Shown here piece after piece: positions 1 through 10,418 of a stretch of DNA of 64,000 nucleotides. The notes under the pieces are model-generated. The model did not search any database. It was not told where the DNA came from and worked only from the letters and a program-made list of their open reading frames with translations. Position 1 is the first letter of the stretch. Each line of letters begins with the position of its first letter. Origin of the DNA: Paramecium tetraurelia (taxonomy: Eukaryota; Ciliophora; Oligohymenophorea; Peniculida; Parameciidae); the NCBI RefSeq assembly GCF_000165425.1, contig NW_001799377.1, positions 137,204 through 201,203 of the forward strand, written 5' to 3'. Position numbers and translations under genes: made by a program.

Positions 1-502
1 TTATAATAATTAATACTAAATAAAAAAGGATTCTTACCTATCAAATTCTTAATTTATTCTACTTCCAAAATTCCGTCTCCCTTTTTGGATGGTCAACCTA
101 TTGAAACCTATTCTTCTGCCATTAGGTTATCTAACTATAAGGATAATTTTAGAGATAGTAGTTATCATACATCTTGGAGTAGATATCAAAATATATGGAT
201 TGTCACTAAAGATCTCAGTTTCGAATCAGTGTCTAGTCATTTAATAGACACTTCAACTACTTTGAATTAACAGATAAATTGGGAAGAGGAAGTAAAGAAA
301 ATATTATCTGACTCTGAAAATTATCAAAATAGAGATTCTAGTAATTATCTTGTGCTTTATGGCTTGAATATTGTTTTAAGATTAACAAGAGTCGGACTAT
401 GACGACAGATTGAAATATATCGATCATTTCCTAATTAACTCTCTTAAAATAACATGTAAAATTATTACTACAATTAAATATGGCATACTAATAAATAAAT
501 GA
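1..502 (+). CDS. Hypothetical protein, 5' end cut by window start
   Basis: No function recognised. One frame, with TAA/TAG read as Gln, is open from the window edge to a TGA near 400. If a 40-nt candidate intron at 341-380 (starts GTAATT, ends TTTTAAG) is removed, reading moves to a second frame that is hydrophilic, then basic, and ends at TGA 500-502. The predicted C-terminal part contains an acidic SDYDDRLKYIDHF segment. The start lies upstream of the window. It could instead be a decaying gene, because the intron is longer than most here. Confidence is low. Confidence 0.35.
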
Positions 503-938
503 CAACCTATTTGAACAATAGATGGGAGAAATCAAGAATTTTAAAATAGGATATTAGAAAAGCATTCATTAGCGATAAAGAGTGCATAAGAATTAATAAG
601 GAGGAAAATATTAAAAAAAGGTGAGGGGTAGTAAAAAAATATCGAAAAAACAACTAAGTAACAATTTCTGTAAAAAGTCTTGTTAATAAGATGAATCCAT
701 AAAAATTTAATAAGAAGATGAATCGTAGAATAATTTAATTTCAAATATTTCTAGAATTAGCTTAAATTATTTTGGGGAGAACAGTAATAATGGAATAGAG
801 GAAATCAAAGCAAGACTATTTAGCTTAAACTTAGAGGAATCAAATCAATAATTTTATGCTGTATTAGACTCTAATCACACATTTGGTTTTATTAATTAAA
901 ATCAAGTGAAAAATATTGAATAAAATATAATAATTTGA
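499..938 (+). CDS. Hypothetical Lys/Gln-rich protein
   Basis: No family recognised. The ATG at 499 overlaps the TGA of the preceding frame (ATGA). Removing a 38-nt candidate intron at 621-658 joins a basic N-terminal exon to a second exon ending at TGA 936-938, giving about 133 residues. An alternative unspliced frame starts at ATG 480 and reaches the same stop with 153 residues. The last 60 residues look like real coding sequence (EEIKARLFSLNLEES, then YAVLDSNHTFGFI). The choice between the two models is open, and the first two entries of this window could be one broken gene. Confidence 0.35.
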
Positions 939-1795
939 ATATGAATTAAACTCATAATGTTAATTTTTAAATTCTCATTTTATAAGAATTATCTTAGAAA
1001 TTAAAATAATATTTTATGTATGTTAAAAACAAGAATTTTTAATTCTACTTTAAATAATTCGATCGAAACATAAATTGATTTTATAATTATACCAAAATGA
1101 ATCCTAATATCATCATATAATAAAGCAAATGTGGTTGAATATTACACAAGTTATTGCATCCAATCAGTCACTCAATGAGAGAATGAAAATAATTATTTGC
1201 AATCATACAAGCAGGTATCTTTGCAATCAGAAATCGCTTTAGTTTTCATTGCATTCGTGGGCAGTTTACTTAATGAGAAATGCTTGGAATATCAATCATA
1301 ATATCCAATTTAAAAACAATTTTTACTAATGGAGGTAAGATTATTATAATATTAATCTTATTGGATAATTCCAAACACAATTTAAAATGAAAAGTATAAA
1401 AATTAAATTTATATTGGTTTAATTAGCTACATAGTTCAATCATATATATATGTTTTTATTTTAAAACTTTATTTCAAATTAATTTGCATGCATTAATATG
1501 AGATAAATTATTTCATGTATTGATTAATGAAGCTTAAAGTTATTCAAAATATTTTAAATATTTCAAATACATACCAAGATTTGTGATATTTAAAAATGTC
1601 ATAAGAACATAATTGTGATTAATCCTTTTTTAAGCAAGGATGAGATAAGTGAAACTTTGAGAGATTTTGTTCCTGTTATAAAACAAATTGATATTTGATA
1701 TAAAGTTAATTATTTTGAGTTATTAGAAGTGATTATTAATATATAAATACCCCCTTATTAATGAATTATTTAAATCCACATTTTTTTATAAATTA
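939..1795. other. AT-rich spacer, no supported gene
   Basis: About 850 bases. One plus-strand frame is open for roughly 170 codons (about 1090-1617) because TGA happens to be rare, but its composition gives no domain, start context or splice pattern that I trust. No RNA gene seen. The last part is the 5' flank of the nucleosome assembly gene. Confidence 0.4.
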
Positions 1796-2910
1796 ATGGA
1801 AGGCGGAGCTTAACCAACTACAAATGAAGCAAAGGAGGGACATGAATTACATGTTCAGACCTTAGAAAATAAGATTAGGGAACTTCCACTTAAGGATAGA
1901 CTCAAGGCTATTGCCATCTAACATCATTATCTATAAAAGGAGAAATTAGACAAGGAATGTGAAGAGAAGATCCATGCCCTTTAAAAGCAATATGATATCA
2001 AATCTTTACCAATCTATGCAGAATAACAATCCCTCATTAATGGCTAAAGAGCTGTGAGTGCAGAGGAACAAGAACTATTCAAGGAATTCTTTTCTGAAGC
2101 TGAATTATAAGAAGCCTAATAAATTGCCTAAAAAGCTGAACCAATTGAAAATTTATTGGGGAACTGTCTTAACAAATTGCGATAATTTATCTCATGTCTT
2201 TGGAGAGAAGGACAAGGACATCCTTAAATTCTTAACCTCAATTGTTTTGGAAACATCAGCTGATACTGAAGTCTTCACCCTTAGATTCACATTCAAGGAC
2301 AATGAGCACTTCAAGAACAAAGAATTGACAAAGAAATTCATCATTGAAGAAGGCAAAGACTTCCCAACAAGTACAGTTGGAACTGTGATAGAATGGAATG
2401 AAGGCAAGGATGTTACAGTTAAGATTGTAGAGAAGGTAATAATGTGTTAGTATGTTAGAAATAAAAAAACAAAAAGACTGGAGCTTCAAGAACAATCAAA
2501 AAGAAGGAAACTCAATTGAGTTTCTTCAATTTCTTCAAGAATTCAGAAGATAAGGATGAGGGAGAAGAAGAAGGAAAAGCAGGAGTATTTATAATTATGA
2601 GAATTTATAGAATATTGATGAAGATTATGAAATTGGAAAGACCATTGCAGAAGAAGTCATTCCTTACAGTTTGGAATATTTCTTAGGAATTAATCCAGAT
2701 GATGAAGATTATGAAGACGTTGATGAAGATGAAGACGATGAAGATGATGAGGATGAAGAAGATGACGATGATGAGGGTGATGACAAAAAGAAAAAGAGCG
2801 TAAGTTTATTTTATATATATTAATAGTAAAGAAAGAAGAGTGGTGACAGCAAAAAGTCTGATAAGGATAAAAAAGGAAAAGCTGAAAAACCAGAATGCAA
2901 ATAATAATGA
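1796..2910 (+). CDS. Nucleosome assembly protein (NAP1 family)
   Basis: Histone H2A/H2B chaperone of the NAP/SET family. The N-terminal part is a long helix (about residues 20-65). The NAP core follows, with YWGTVLTNCDNLS, then TLRFTFKDNEHFKNKEL, which matches the conserved F-x-F..N.YF.N..L motif. IPYSLEYFLGINP and a long Asp/Glu tail end the chaperone part. Three introns: 2436-2458 (23 nt), 2585-2610 (26) and 2800-2826 (27), all in phase. The protein ends in Cys-Lys-Gln-Gln, a CaaX farnesylation box also known in animal NAP1, with both Gln encoded by TAA. One base too many in the T run near 2148 (GAAAATTTATTGG) shifts the frame just before YWG. No intron fits, so a sequence error or real frameshift is likely. 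Family assignment is firm. Confidence 0.9.
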
Positions 2911-3071
2911 GAGTATTGGTTCGTGTACAAAAATTATAATTTATATTTGTATTCATAACCATTCCTTCATAATTTCTTATAATTATATTCGAATTCTTTT
3001 TATTAATTTCAAATTTAATATTTTTTTTTTTATTATTTATTATACTACTTTTACTCTTAAAATTTATGAAA

Positions 3072-4593
3072 TCAAATATATTCTATTTCCATCAATTATT
3101 TTTCTTTTATCAAAATGAATCCACCTTCTTATGCAATAACAACATTCTTATAACCATTCTTAACAAGAAGACTCATTCCCATTTTCGCCCTTCCTCCTGT
3201 TTTGCAATATACATGCACAAACCTATCTTTTGGGATTTTATCAAGATTGGCTTCCACTTCTGGTAATGGAACTCTAATAGCTCCTTTTACAAATCCCATC
3301 TCTTTATGTTCTCCTGGTCCTCTGACATCTAAAAATACATGATTTTCTATATCTTTATACAATTATATACCTTGGTCGGCTTTAACATCACAAAACTCAA
3401 CTAGACTGACTATTTTGACAGTTGCTAATGGTCCACCATTGGCTTTGTAAACTTCAAATCCTCCTTATAAATAGCCTAAGATATTATCGTATCCAATTCT
3501 TAATAATCTGAGGATTGTGTCTTAAACGTCATCTTAGTTGGCCATAATTACTAATTTAGTTTCTGGCTTAATGATATTTCCAGCAAAATTGACTAATCCT
3601 GACTTAAATGAGATGTTGATTGCTCCATCTACAATTCCCTCTGTAACATTAGGTCTTGTATCAAGTATAGTCGCTCCAGATTTGACGAATTCCATAAACT
3701 ATTCAAATTCCAATGGTTTTAAAACTTCATTCAATAAAGCTGTGATATCATTTGGGCCACATTTGTTCTACATTATATTTATATATACTTACAAGTTTTG
3801 CATCATGGAAAAAGTATTAGGGAGGCTTGGGCATGCCTTCTAGTATCTTTTTAATGAATTCTTCCTTCTACATTGGTTGCAAAGCATAATTCTTCTATTT
3901 TTGAATTCCAATAGTGCAAGACTTTCCTGTTCCAATGGCTTTACCGCATGATGAGCCAGCTCCGTGACCAGGAAAAACAATTACATCATCATTTAATTTC
4001 ATAACCTTATTTCTCAATGAGTCATAAAGATATGAGGTCAACATCTCAACTGTAAGTTCTTCGTTGTTTACAGCCAAATCAGGTCTACCCACTTCACCCA
4101 AAAATAAGGTATCTCCAGTATAGACAGAGTGGTCTTTTCCTTAATTAACTAGAACGAAACAACTGGATTCCATTGTATGTCCTGGAGTGTGATCCACTCT
4201 TATTTAGACAGATCCTAGTGGTAACAATTCTCCATCTTCTGCTTATTTTATAGGGAAATTAGCCACTGCAGAAGGACCATAGACTATGGTTGCTCCAGTG
4301 ATTGCTGCCAATTCTCTGTGTCCACTTACAAAATCTGCATGGAAATGAGTCTCAAGCACCCATCTGATATTAGCATTTCTCTCTTTGGCTAATTGACTTC
4401 ATATATAGTTATGCATTCATTACACATATTATTCAATATCCCTCAATGGATCAATAACACAAGCCTCTCCTTTGGATTCGATGTAATAAGAAAATGTGGA
4501 CAAACATTCAATATAGTATTGTTGGATGAAGTAGTCTTGGTTCTCAACTTTTTCTCCTGGTCGATTCTCACAGAGTTGCTAAGCTGCTTTCAT
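3072..4593 (-). CDS. Metallo-beta-lactamase/rhodanese fusion, persulfide dioxygenase-like
   Basis: Predicted sulfur-metabolism enzyme of 489 residues. Residues about 20-260 form a metallo-beta-lactamase domain of the ETHE1/persulfide dioxygenase type: THFHADFVSGH metal site, HTPGHTMES, then VYTGDTLFLGEVGRPDL. Two rhodanese domains follow. The first (ILDTRPNVTEGIVDGA) has no Cys in its active loop (VIMANQDD) and looks inactive. The second has an apparent active-site Cys in HVYCKTGGRAKMG. This order resembles bacterial CstB. In the metal motif the residue after Asp is Phe, where ETHE1 has His. Introns at 4397-4423 (27 nt, ends AAG) and 3768-3792 (25 nt). The ATG at 4593 opens the only long frame. 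It could act on glutathione persulfide, but the substrate is inferred. Confidence 0.85.
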
Positions 4594-4769
4594 TAAAGAT
4601 TTATATTTATTGAAAATTAATAAGATTCTGCACCCAATTATAATATCTAATGCAATTCACACCTATGTTTTAATTAATTTTAAGCAAATTGATCAAATCT
4701 AATAATGATAAAATTTTCGAAGGCTAGCAATAACATTCTAAATTCTTATAGATATTAATAATTATTCTT

Positions 4770-5938
4770 ATGTTATTAAAAAAGTCTGTGTATTTATATT
4801 CACATGCCTTCTATCATATGCATGAATTTCAGCAAGCTTAGACTCTTATGAATAACCATGCATTCTCATAAGCGCACGATTTATTTTTAAGATTGATTCA
4901 GATTCTCAAACCTCATGGTCGTTTGCCTAATGACTTATTGTCAATGTAATATCACACTTAATCAATTAGATCATATCAAAACGCCGTAAAAATAGGACCA
5001 AAATAGCAAAACGATATTTTGCAATTCAAATTAGACACTCTTGGAAATGTATTATAATATATGCAAAACAATCTGTATTACAACACGAATCATAATGTGG
5101 ATCTACTTGCTTAACATGAGCCAGAATTTATTGGAAATGTATTGCATTATGAATTCAAAAGAGTTGAAGCTGTATATTATTATAAATATGATTAAGTATA
5201 ACTATGCTCTATTGAGTTCGCCTGAAACAGAAGAGAAGCTAATGTCATTGATTGAATACTCAGAAGCCAGATTTCAAAAAGGTAAGGATAAAAATATGCA
5301 GAATAATCACTCCTCGATTATGCCATTTTGAAATGGTTGGCATCCGGACACGGCTACAATCCAGTTTCATTCAATGCCAATTTTGGAATGCAATAAGGAT
5401 AGATATTATTGGATCATTTTTTGAATGCAGAAGCCAAAGTAGATAAAATGCCATCCATTGAGTTCTCGCTCAAACTTTACAAGGCATTGACTGATTTCAT
5501 TATATCTGCCAATGTGTAGACCTACAATAAAGTAAAGCACATTTTACAATTTAGACTATTGTTGGCTAGGTACTAAATAGATTTTTGAAATTCACAGAAA
5601 AGAAGGCCAAAAACTAAGTGCATCAATCTTTGATGGGCTTAGGATGGTTGAATACAGTTGAATAAAGATATATGTCTGCAGAAGGGTTGTTCAGAACCAT
5701 AGATGATCAACTCAAAACACATAATACAACGCCTGAAATTCAAGTAATTACAGCTCAGTTCTGGCATTTGAATATCTAATTACTCTAAAAATTGACAAAG
5801 AGACAAACCGAGGTGCAAAGTAAACGAATTAATTAATTCATAGATTATCAACAACAACTAAAGTAATTCAAAATGGCTCCAATATAATAGAAAGCAGTTT
5901 TATACTGTCATCTACCAAATCATCAAGTTCATTTTTGA
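4770..5938 (+). CDS. Unknown, mainly helical protein (~374 aa)
   Basis: No family recognised. The frame starts at ATG 4770 (MLLKKSVYLYS) and is hydrophilic and predicted helical throughout, with no membrane segment or signal peptide. Two introns restore frame: 5172-5196 (25 nt) and 5282-5301 (20 nt, near the lower size limit). Pieces such as LMNNHAFSQAHDLFLRLI and EFSLKLYKALTDFI suggest helical repeats. Near 5585 (GGTACTAAATAGATTTTTG) one base appears to be missing: the reading is coherent on both sides but in different frames, and the only GT..AG interval is 11 nt. It ends at TGA 5936-5938, 35 bases before the convergent protease stop. Confidence 0.6.
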
Positions 5939-5973
5939 GTTGATTATAATTTTTGTAGCATAAATTTATTTAA

Positions 5974-7324
5974 TCAATGTTTGGCCTTTCCAAATCCAAC
6001 CATATTTGCATCTCGATCATAAATACTTAAGTATTTAGTCAAAAAAATGTCTCCCAAAATCCATGCAGGTCCTTGTGGATCTGGTATGTCCAAAGGCATA
6101 AATGCTCCTATGCATCTACTAGAGGTTCCTTGAATAAATGCTGAAGCTGAAACATCATTATTGAGAGGTATTTCTGTACCATCATCTCTCAATTCCATTA
6201 TATAATCTTTCGAATCTAAATCATAATCAACTCCGCCAATTCTAAATGTCAATTTAGGCAACTCATTCAAATTTGAACAATCATCATTAATATTAGTTAA
6301 ATCTAAATCTATAACCTTAAAATACCCAAGAGCTTCATCAAATCTTCAAAAGGACCTGTGATTAATGAAGTGCCTGTGTCAGCTACTACTTTACAACCCT
6401 TAGGACAGAATCCCTCATCCTTGCCGTTAACCAAAATATTGTCAGCCTATATCATCCAATAGTATTGATCAATGACTGGATGATAATGAACTTCCCCATC
6501 AAGTTTTGCAGCATCATAGCCACCAAAAGTAATCTAGGATTCGTAGCTATTGACCTAATTACTCATATAAAATGAGAATTAGTTAGATTTCAATTTCTTC
6601 TCTTGCATTATATTGTCAAACAATGGGTTAAAGTTATAAGCTGCCATACTGGGATAGCCCAAGCCCACTATGCCATCAAAGCCTGCCTTTAAATTTATAT
6701 AACTTTCATACATTTTAAAAAACTGAACCATTTTCTTCAATTATTTCAGCGATATTTTAGTCTTCAACCTCTATTTCTCCTAAGCGAACAACATCTGAAT
6801 TAATTTCCCCATTCAAATCTCCAGTACCAAATTCAACATTCAGAGCATATCCCAAATGCTTCGATCTCAAACTTGGTTGGTATTGAGTATGTTATCTGCA
6901 TCCTTCATTCTTACATTTAGTAGAGTCGATCCAAAAATTTGCAGAACCAGTGTCAAAGATCACTTAGAATTCCTAATCACCTACTGTTATAGGCCCAGTG
7001 AATTAAGTATTCCTGAAATTGTGTAATTTCAAAGAAGTTTTCTTCCTATTCTCATTTTCTTGTAGTTTAGGAACATATCCTCCAAATTCTATTTCCGAAA
7101 TGTCAATAGGAATATGTTAGCGAAAATAAGTTTGTTTAGTTGATAGAAAATCATACATTTCTTTAGCTGTCACCTATGATTCAAATTGGATCACTTACAA
7201 TTTTTTAAGTCTCCTTTAACTTTATGGTGAATATTTGGTTATCTTGTTTCTCTTATAGGAAACTACCTTACTCTTAGCCACAGTGAATAGTGACAATCAA
7301 TAAGGAAAATAAGAATTAATTCAT
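5974..7324 (-). CDS. Pepsin-like aspartyl protease (family A1) with signal peptide
   Basis: Secreted or lysosomal cathepsin D-like protease. It begins with a hydrophobic signal peptide (FLFSLLIVTIHC). The first catalytic motif is DTGSANFW and the second DTGTSLITG, about 200 residues later, as expected for the bilobed fold. ITFGGYD and the C-terminal WILGDIFLTKYLSIYD are typical family signatures. Two clear 25-nt introns lie at 7174-7198 and 6687-6711. A third step at 6309-6325 is needed to keep frame: either a 17-nt intron (GTATTTTAAGGTTATAG) or a missing base. The C-terminal stop faces the upstream plus-strand gene at 35 bp. Assignment is firm; exact substrate and compartment are not visible. 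Confidence 0.9.
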
Positions 7325-7363
7325 TGTTAAAAAAACGATAATAAATATTAATATGTAACCTAA

Positions 7364-7588
7364 ATGCGATCCAATTTAAGACAGAGTTGTAAAGTATATT
7401 CCATTACTCACTTTGAGACTTTTCAAGCTGGACCTGTTGTTCCCCTGTAAAATTGAGATTAGAAGCACTCTTTATTTAAAGGAAAATCTGATCAAAGAAT
7501 TTGGAAAAGTAAATTAAAAGTGACCAAATTTATGACATTAGCCAATGACACTTTTCATATATATTCTAATTAAAATTCAGGAGATTGA
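7364..7588 (+). CDS. Small hypothetical protein, uncertain
   Basis: Short frame from ATG 7364 with coding-like composition (YSITHFETFQAGP). A TGA interrupts it unless a 27-nt candidate intron (GTTGTT...ATTAG, about 7431-7457) is spliced out, after which the frame runs to TGA 7586-7588, giving about 65 residues. GTT-starting introns do occur here (see TRAPPC3), so the model is possible. No family recognised; it may be a gene remnant. Confidence 0.3.
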
Positions 7589-8368
7589 ACTAATTTTTTA
7601 TATATCTCAAATTGGTTAATAATAGTAACTGTTATAAAGAAAAAAAAAAGTCAATTTGTGGATTTCTTAAATTTTATGGATTGTGGAAGCAATCCTGATC
7701 TAATAAATTTAAGTTTCTTTAGGATTATTTGATAAACCACTCTTTTCAATTGAAATCTTAATTTTATTCTATTCATGAAAATTGTTTCCTCTTATTTTAT
7801 TGTTGCTAAGAGGAAATCATTATTGTGAATTGTATATATTATCTATGCATTGCATTGATAACCTTCCTTTGTTGCATAATCAATTTATCACGTTATAAAG
7901 AGATACAATTCTTGTACTTAGAAATGTAATAATTTCTATTTTATAACAGGTGGAATTCATATTGTATTTAAAAGTTATTTTTGAATTATAAAATATATTA
8001 TGCAAATTGAAAAAAAAGTTCAAATAATGGAGTCAAATTTTACTAATAATAATTGGAAGGAATTCTAATTAACAATTTTATTTGAACCTGTTAAACATAA
8101 CATGAGATAGGAATAAGTATTTAGCAAGAATAGCAATGGAAAATTTCAATAGATTCAAATAAAAAGAAGAGATGTTAACCAAGTAAATGAAATTAAATTT
8201 CTTTTTGTTAATAAAATAGAGACATATATATATATATATTATTTAAAAAACATTGATATTTATTATTAATATTGTGAATATAAAACGCAATGATGCTTCA
8301 AGTTAAGACTCCTTATGTTTTGGATGATGCCACGGGTTGCTATTGTTATTGTTGGTTTTGTTAGGGTC
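7589..8368. other. Spacer with one weak frame
   Basis: AT-rich. An ATG at 8027 opens an 88-codon plus-strand frame to about 8293 whose first 60 residues look coding-like (FQLTILFEPVKHNMRQEQVF), but the rest runs through a TA dinucleotide repeat at about 8224-8239. I do not call it a gene. Nothing else supported. Confidence 0.3.
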
Positions 8369-8767
8369 TCAAGTTGTGAGTTAATTCGAATTCAAGTAAT
8401 TCTTTTTCTCTAAAATAATCTCAATATAATCTGCATACTTCTGTTTCATAGCAGTGTTGTAAATTTTATCCAGTCTTTTCAAGCAATTCCAAGCTTTCCT
8501 TTAATGATTTCAATACATCTTCCAATTATCTTTCGACAAGAACTCCACCAATCAATCTCCAACATCTATAATAGATAGAGTGATTCACCTTCTCTTTGGA
8601 TCAACATTTTTGACTGCATCCAAAACTAATGTATGTTCCTTCTTCTCGTCTTCAATATCAAGATAGATTCTGAATATTTCAGCATAGTCCTGTCTCATTT
8701 TGTTGTATTGCACAACTTATTAATTAGTCAAATTCTTCAGCATCTCCTATTACTATTGCTATTGCAT
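8369..8767 (-). CDS. PFD2: Prefoldin subunit 2
   Basis: Beta-class subunit of the hexameric prefoldin co-chaperone that hands unfolded actin and tubulin to the CCT chaperonin. About 125 residues, the usual size. The N-terminus is a Gln run (TAG/TAA/CAA mix), then a coiled-coil helix (YNKMRQDYAEIFRIYLDIE), then the diagnostic hairpin CWRLIGGVLVERQLEDVL, then a second helix ending in YADYIEIILEKKNYL. A 23-nt intron (8566-8588) interrupts the Arg codon before CWRL. One extra base in the A run near 8484 shifts the frame between the hairpin and the last helix; no GT..AG explains it. The stop is TGA 8369-8371. The same frame stays open for about 30 more codons, which is probably chance. Confidence 0.88.
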
Positions 8768-8866
8768 TAAATCAATAATTAAAATTTTTAATGAATTGCA
8801 TTTTAATATAATATTGATACCAATAAAATAATAATGAAATATATGCATTGAATAAATGATTTAATG

Positions 8867-9374
8867 TCATCTTAATCTGAAGAATTTCCAAATAGTGCCT
8901 TCTTCGAATTCAGATGTGAAATCGTATTTGGTTAATCTTTGCTCCTTTCTTCTCCATTGCAATCCATTGTCCACAAATCCCTAAATCATTATTAATAGGA
9001 ATGTACAGTAAGTCTATTGTTACTATTCATGCAAGCAAACAATGCTCCAGCCATCATAATTGAATTCCAAGCAATCGAGAATCCTCTCTATCTAACAAAC
9101 TCAGTAGTGGTTAATCCCAAAGTGGCTTTTCTGGCAGCAAAGAAACCCAAAAATGTCACAGTTGCAAATAGACCGAAATCTGCCTTGTTCAAATTCTTCA
9201 ATACCTTTGCAATATATGATATTAATGTACATCTCCAACAGTAGGTTTACTAATGATAACTGGATAAGGTGGTCTTTCACCAACATCATTGAGAAACTGT
9301 AATCTTCTGATCTTCAATAGGTTCAGCCATCCCAAAAATGAGTCGTGTTCAAATGTTCCCCTATATGTTGACAT
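8867..9374 (-). CDS. Small membrane protein, possibly a mitochondrial respiratory-chain subunit
   Basis: 151 residues in three exons; introns 9205-9230 and 8981-9006, both 26 nt. Basic N-terminus with RRLQFLNDVGERPPYP, then two hydrophobic segments (FGLFATVTFLGFFAARKATLG and IAWNSIMMAGALFACM), then a charged tail ending in FEEGTIWKFFRLR. The layout (soluble head, two helices, charged tail) recalls small accessory subunits of mitochondrial complex I, such as the NDUFC2 class, but I see no decisive motif. No N-terminal signal peptide. It sits between prefoldin 2 and TRAPPC3, all on the same strand, with the next gene's stop 24 bp upstream. The gene is firm; the mitochondrial role is inference. 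Confidence 0.75.
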
Positions 9375-9398
9375 AAATTAAAATATTTATTATATTAA

Positions 9399-9990
9399 TC
9401 ATTCATCATCTTTGAACTTTTCTCTAATCATTTCCACCTGCAAAATAGTTTTATCATCATTTTTCAATTGATCCTTCAAGAATCTACAAGTAGCTATCCA
9501 ATGAATCTATATGAATTGTTATACTATACAGTTGACAAAGCTCCTCTAATGGCTCCTGCAATCATGTTTGAGTAATTGAGTCCTTGCAAATGTTCTGGCA
9601 ACTCTACAAAATCATTCAAAGGATTCTCTGTGAAATGCAAATTAAAAGTGAATATCTTGTCAGTCTCAGGTAACACTTCTACTTCAGCTGTCACTCCAAG
9701 AAACATTTACATGGCTCCCTATCTTTATGATAATTACAAACCTTGCCAATATTTTCTGCAACATCAATCTTGTCTCTACATTACTTGATTTCTGCTTTTG
9801 AAAGGTATTCATCAATGATCCTTTGTCCAATATTAAAACCCATCTTCTCCAATTATTCATTCGCTTCAATTACAGTATCACTATCCTTGATTATTTGGGA
9901 AACTATGGCACCATAAGTTAAAGTCAATAACTCTGAGTTCACTTTCTCAATCCTATTCACTACTACTTTATTTGATTTTCTAATCTGCAT
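9399..9990 (-). CDS. TRAPPC3: TRAPP complex subunit 3 (Bet3)
   Basis: Core subunit of the TRAPP vesicle-tethering complex and Rab1/Ypt1 exchange factor at the ER-Golgi interface. 181 residues, the family length. SELLTLTYGAIVSQ and EKMGFNIGQRIIDEYLS match the longin-like fold, and KQCRDK carries the Cys that is acylated in Bet3. FVELPEHLQGLNYSNMI and GAIRGALS complete the signature. Two 23-nt introns: 9719-9741, which starts with the less common GTT, and 9507-9529. Both sit at sites where the conserved sequence resumes exactly (IGK/GAMQMFLGVT). Another TRAPP subunit, TRAPPC8, is encoded at about 19.7-23.3 kb. Confidence 0.95.
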
Positions 9991-10418
9991 ATTATTAATT
10001 TATTAATATTTATAAATAATATTAGCATTCCTTTATAAATAGTTATCTATTCTTTAAATCGAATACTATTTAGATTTAAGTAATTCCTGGATTTTCCATA
10101 AATATTATAGATTTCTTTATAGAATGATTTTAATTTAAGAGAAATGATCAATTGCCTTCAAATTAAAGTAATAAAATAAGTATATATGGTTTATATACTT
10201 TGAATTCAAGTGACTGTTAATTATATAGATTTCTAACAATATATATAACTAATAATTATTTAATTAAACTGAAATGTTTAGATGAGTATTATATTTCAGA
10301 TATAACTATTATTGATTCTAAAAAACTTATTACTGATATATCTTTTTTATAGTTAAACATTATTTAAATTTAAACTTAAAGTCTTGATATAAAAATATTG
10401 TAAATACAATGAATTTAT
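9991..10418. other. AT-rich spacer between TRAPPC3 and the PDCD2-like gene
   Basis: 428 bases, over 80% A+T, with TGA or its complement scattered in all frames. No coding or RNA signal seen. It holds the promoter of TRAPPC3 and the 3' end of the PDCD2-like gene. Confidence 0.5.

Noticed and set aside
2690-2962. His-rich minus-strand frame
   Set aside because: Antisense of the Asp/Glu tail of NAP1.
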